NCBI GenBank assembly: GCA_025201865.1
Contig: MU602828.1
Location: forward strand, 12,201 to 24,604
From: Ramicandelaber brevisporus
Taxonomy: Eukaryota; Kickxellomycota; Ramicandelaberales; Ramicandelaberaceae
Length of the DNA stretch: 12,404 nt
Direction of reading: 5' to 3'
A program made the translations under genes and the position numbers. The notes beneath the pieces were generated by a model, which worked only from the letters and a program-made list of their open reading frames with translations, made no database searches and was not told where the DNA came from. This document shows, one piece after another, positions 11,712 through 12,404 of this stretch; within the stretch, counting starts at the first letter, position 1; every line of letters begins with the position of its first letter.

Positions 11712-12404
11712 ATGACCAACCGCAACGACGCTAACCGCGCACAACAACAGTCGGCACAGAACCAACACGCTCACGCAAAGTCACCCATGCAAAGCATTGT
11801 TGAGGAGCGTGCCAACCCTTCATTCCCAGTCCAAGAACTCACTTACTTGTTGGAGGGTGGGAAACGCAATGCGGAGATGCTCCAGCAGATGATGCTCGAG
11901 TTTGAGCGCGACCCTCTGTGGAAGATGGAAGACTATCCAAACCTGCCGCTGAACGAGAACCGCGAGCGTACCATGGCAAAGACGAAGAGCATGGTGCAGT
12001 ATCTGACCAATGAATCGGAGAAAATCTTCCGGATGCGCGTGGGATTGGTATCGCTGATTGACACTGCATTCTGGACGCGTCTGGGTGTGCACTACGGTCT
12101 GTTCTTTGGCGCATTGCAGAGCCAGGCTTCCGGCGCGCAGATGGGATACTGGGCCGAGAAGGGTGTGCTGTCGATGAAGGGCATGTTTGGATGCTTCGCA
12201 ATGACCGAGATGGGCCACGGCTCCAATGTAGCTGGTTTGGAGACTACCGCTACGTTTGATGCACAGACTGATGAATTCATCATCCACACGCCAAGTATCA
12301 CTGCAACCAAGTGGTGGATTGGTGGCGCTGCCCACACTGCCACCCATGCTGCTGTCTACGCTCGTCTGCTTGTTGATGACAAGGACCACGGCGTCAAGGT
12401 GTTC
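11712..12404 (+). CDS. Acyl-CoA oxidase, N-terminal part (3' end beyond window)
   Basis: The visible 231 residues are the start of a peroxisomal acyl-CoA oxidase, which performs the FAD-dependent first step of fatty-acid beta-oxidation, making trans-2-enoyl-CoA and H2O2. IVEERANPSFPVQELTYLLEGG (about 29-50) is the N-terminal helical region. RLGVHYGLFFGAL, KGMFGCFAMTEMGHGSNVAGL and ATKWWIGGAAHTATHAAVYARL are hallmark segments closely matching yeast Pox1, including the TEMGHGSN flavin-contacting motif. The catalytic Glu and any C-terminal targeting signal lie outside the window. I chose the ATG at 11712 because it opens the frame with a short Asn/Gln/His-rich lead (about 25 residues) before homology starts and is preceded by a plausible A/C-rich leader. 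The later Met (MQSIVEER) is an alternative start. Codon use is C/G-ending, like the other metabolic genes. Confidence 0.95.
   Translation, partial: MTNRNDANRAQQQSAQNQHAHAKSPMQSIVEERANPSFPVQELTYLLEGGKRNAEMLQQMMLEFERDPLWKMEDYPNLPLNENRERTMAKTKSMVQYLTNESEKIFRMRVGLVSLIDTAFWTRLGVHYGLFFGALQSQASGAQMGYWAEKGVLSMKGMFGCFAMTEMGHGSNVAGLETTATFDAQTDEFIIHTPSITATKWWIGGAAHTATHAAVYARLLVDDKDHGVKVF

Noticed and set aside
11820-12389. A 189-codon antisense open frame opposite acyl-CoA oxidase.
   Set aside because: It is a shadow of a strongly conserved sense gene, and its protein has no recognisable features.
1-12404. Mobile elements, CRISPR arrays, or a new defence or biosynthetic system.
   Set aside because: No transposase, integrase, terminal repeats, target-site duplications, spaced direct repeats or cluster of accessory genes is visible. 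The genes are conserved housekeeping families.

Overview
This window is nuclear DNA from a fungus. Four observations support that: a velvet-domain regulator and an Mhr1/mL67-family mitochondrial protein (both fungal families), a yeast-type peroxisomal acyl-CoA oxidase, and eukaryotic genes with no operon structure. The genes are compact. All seven complete reading frames appear uninterrupted, so introns are rare or absent here. Small intergenic spaces rich in simple repeats and proteins with Gln-, Asn- or Asp-rich expansions suggest an early-diverging, intron-poor lineage such as Kickxellomycotina. The lineage is an inference, not something the sequence proves.

Layout, left to right: (1) 2-307 (+), the 3' end of a flavodoxin-like NAD(P)H:quinone oxidoreductase (WrbA/Pst2 type). 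(2) 758-2005 (+), aspartate aminotransferase, with period-5 repeats in both flanks. (3) 2153-2815 (-), an unidentified protein with N-terminal membrane segments, sharing a 230-bp divergent promoter region with (4) 3046-6093 (+), the mismatch-repair protein MLH1, long and complete to its FERC C-terminus. (5) 6129-7226 (-), a syntaxin-8-like Qc-SNARE, convergent with MLH1 across a 35-bp gap. (6) 7579-7782 (-), a probable small Cys-rich protein. (7) 8253-9785 (-), a velvet-domain transcription factor. (8) 10390-11190 (-), an mL67/Mhr1-like mitochondrial protein, sharing a 521-bp divergent region with (9) 11712->12404 (+), the N-terminal third of acyl-CoA oxidase, cut by the window end.

The genes do not form a pathway. 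They cover amino-acid metabolism, redox, DNA repair, membrane fusion, developmental regulation, mitochondrial translation and peroxisomal beta-oxidation. This looks like an ordinary housekeeping stretch, and I see no mobile element, defence island, CRISPR array or biosynthetic cluster.

The most interesting details are in individual genes. The SNARE carries a 94-residue acidic tail after its membrane anchor, where tail-anchored SNAREs normally end, and has His where the ionic-layer Gln is expected. The aminotransferase 5' and 3' flanks contain near-perfectly complementary pentamer repeats. MLH1 and the velvet domain both carry low-complexity insertions.
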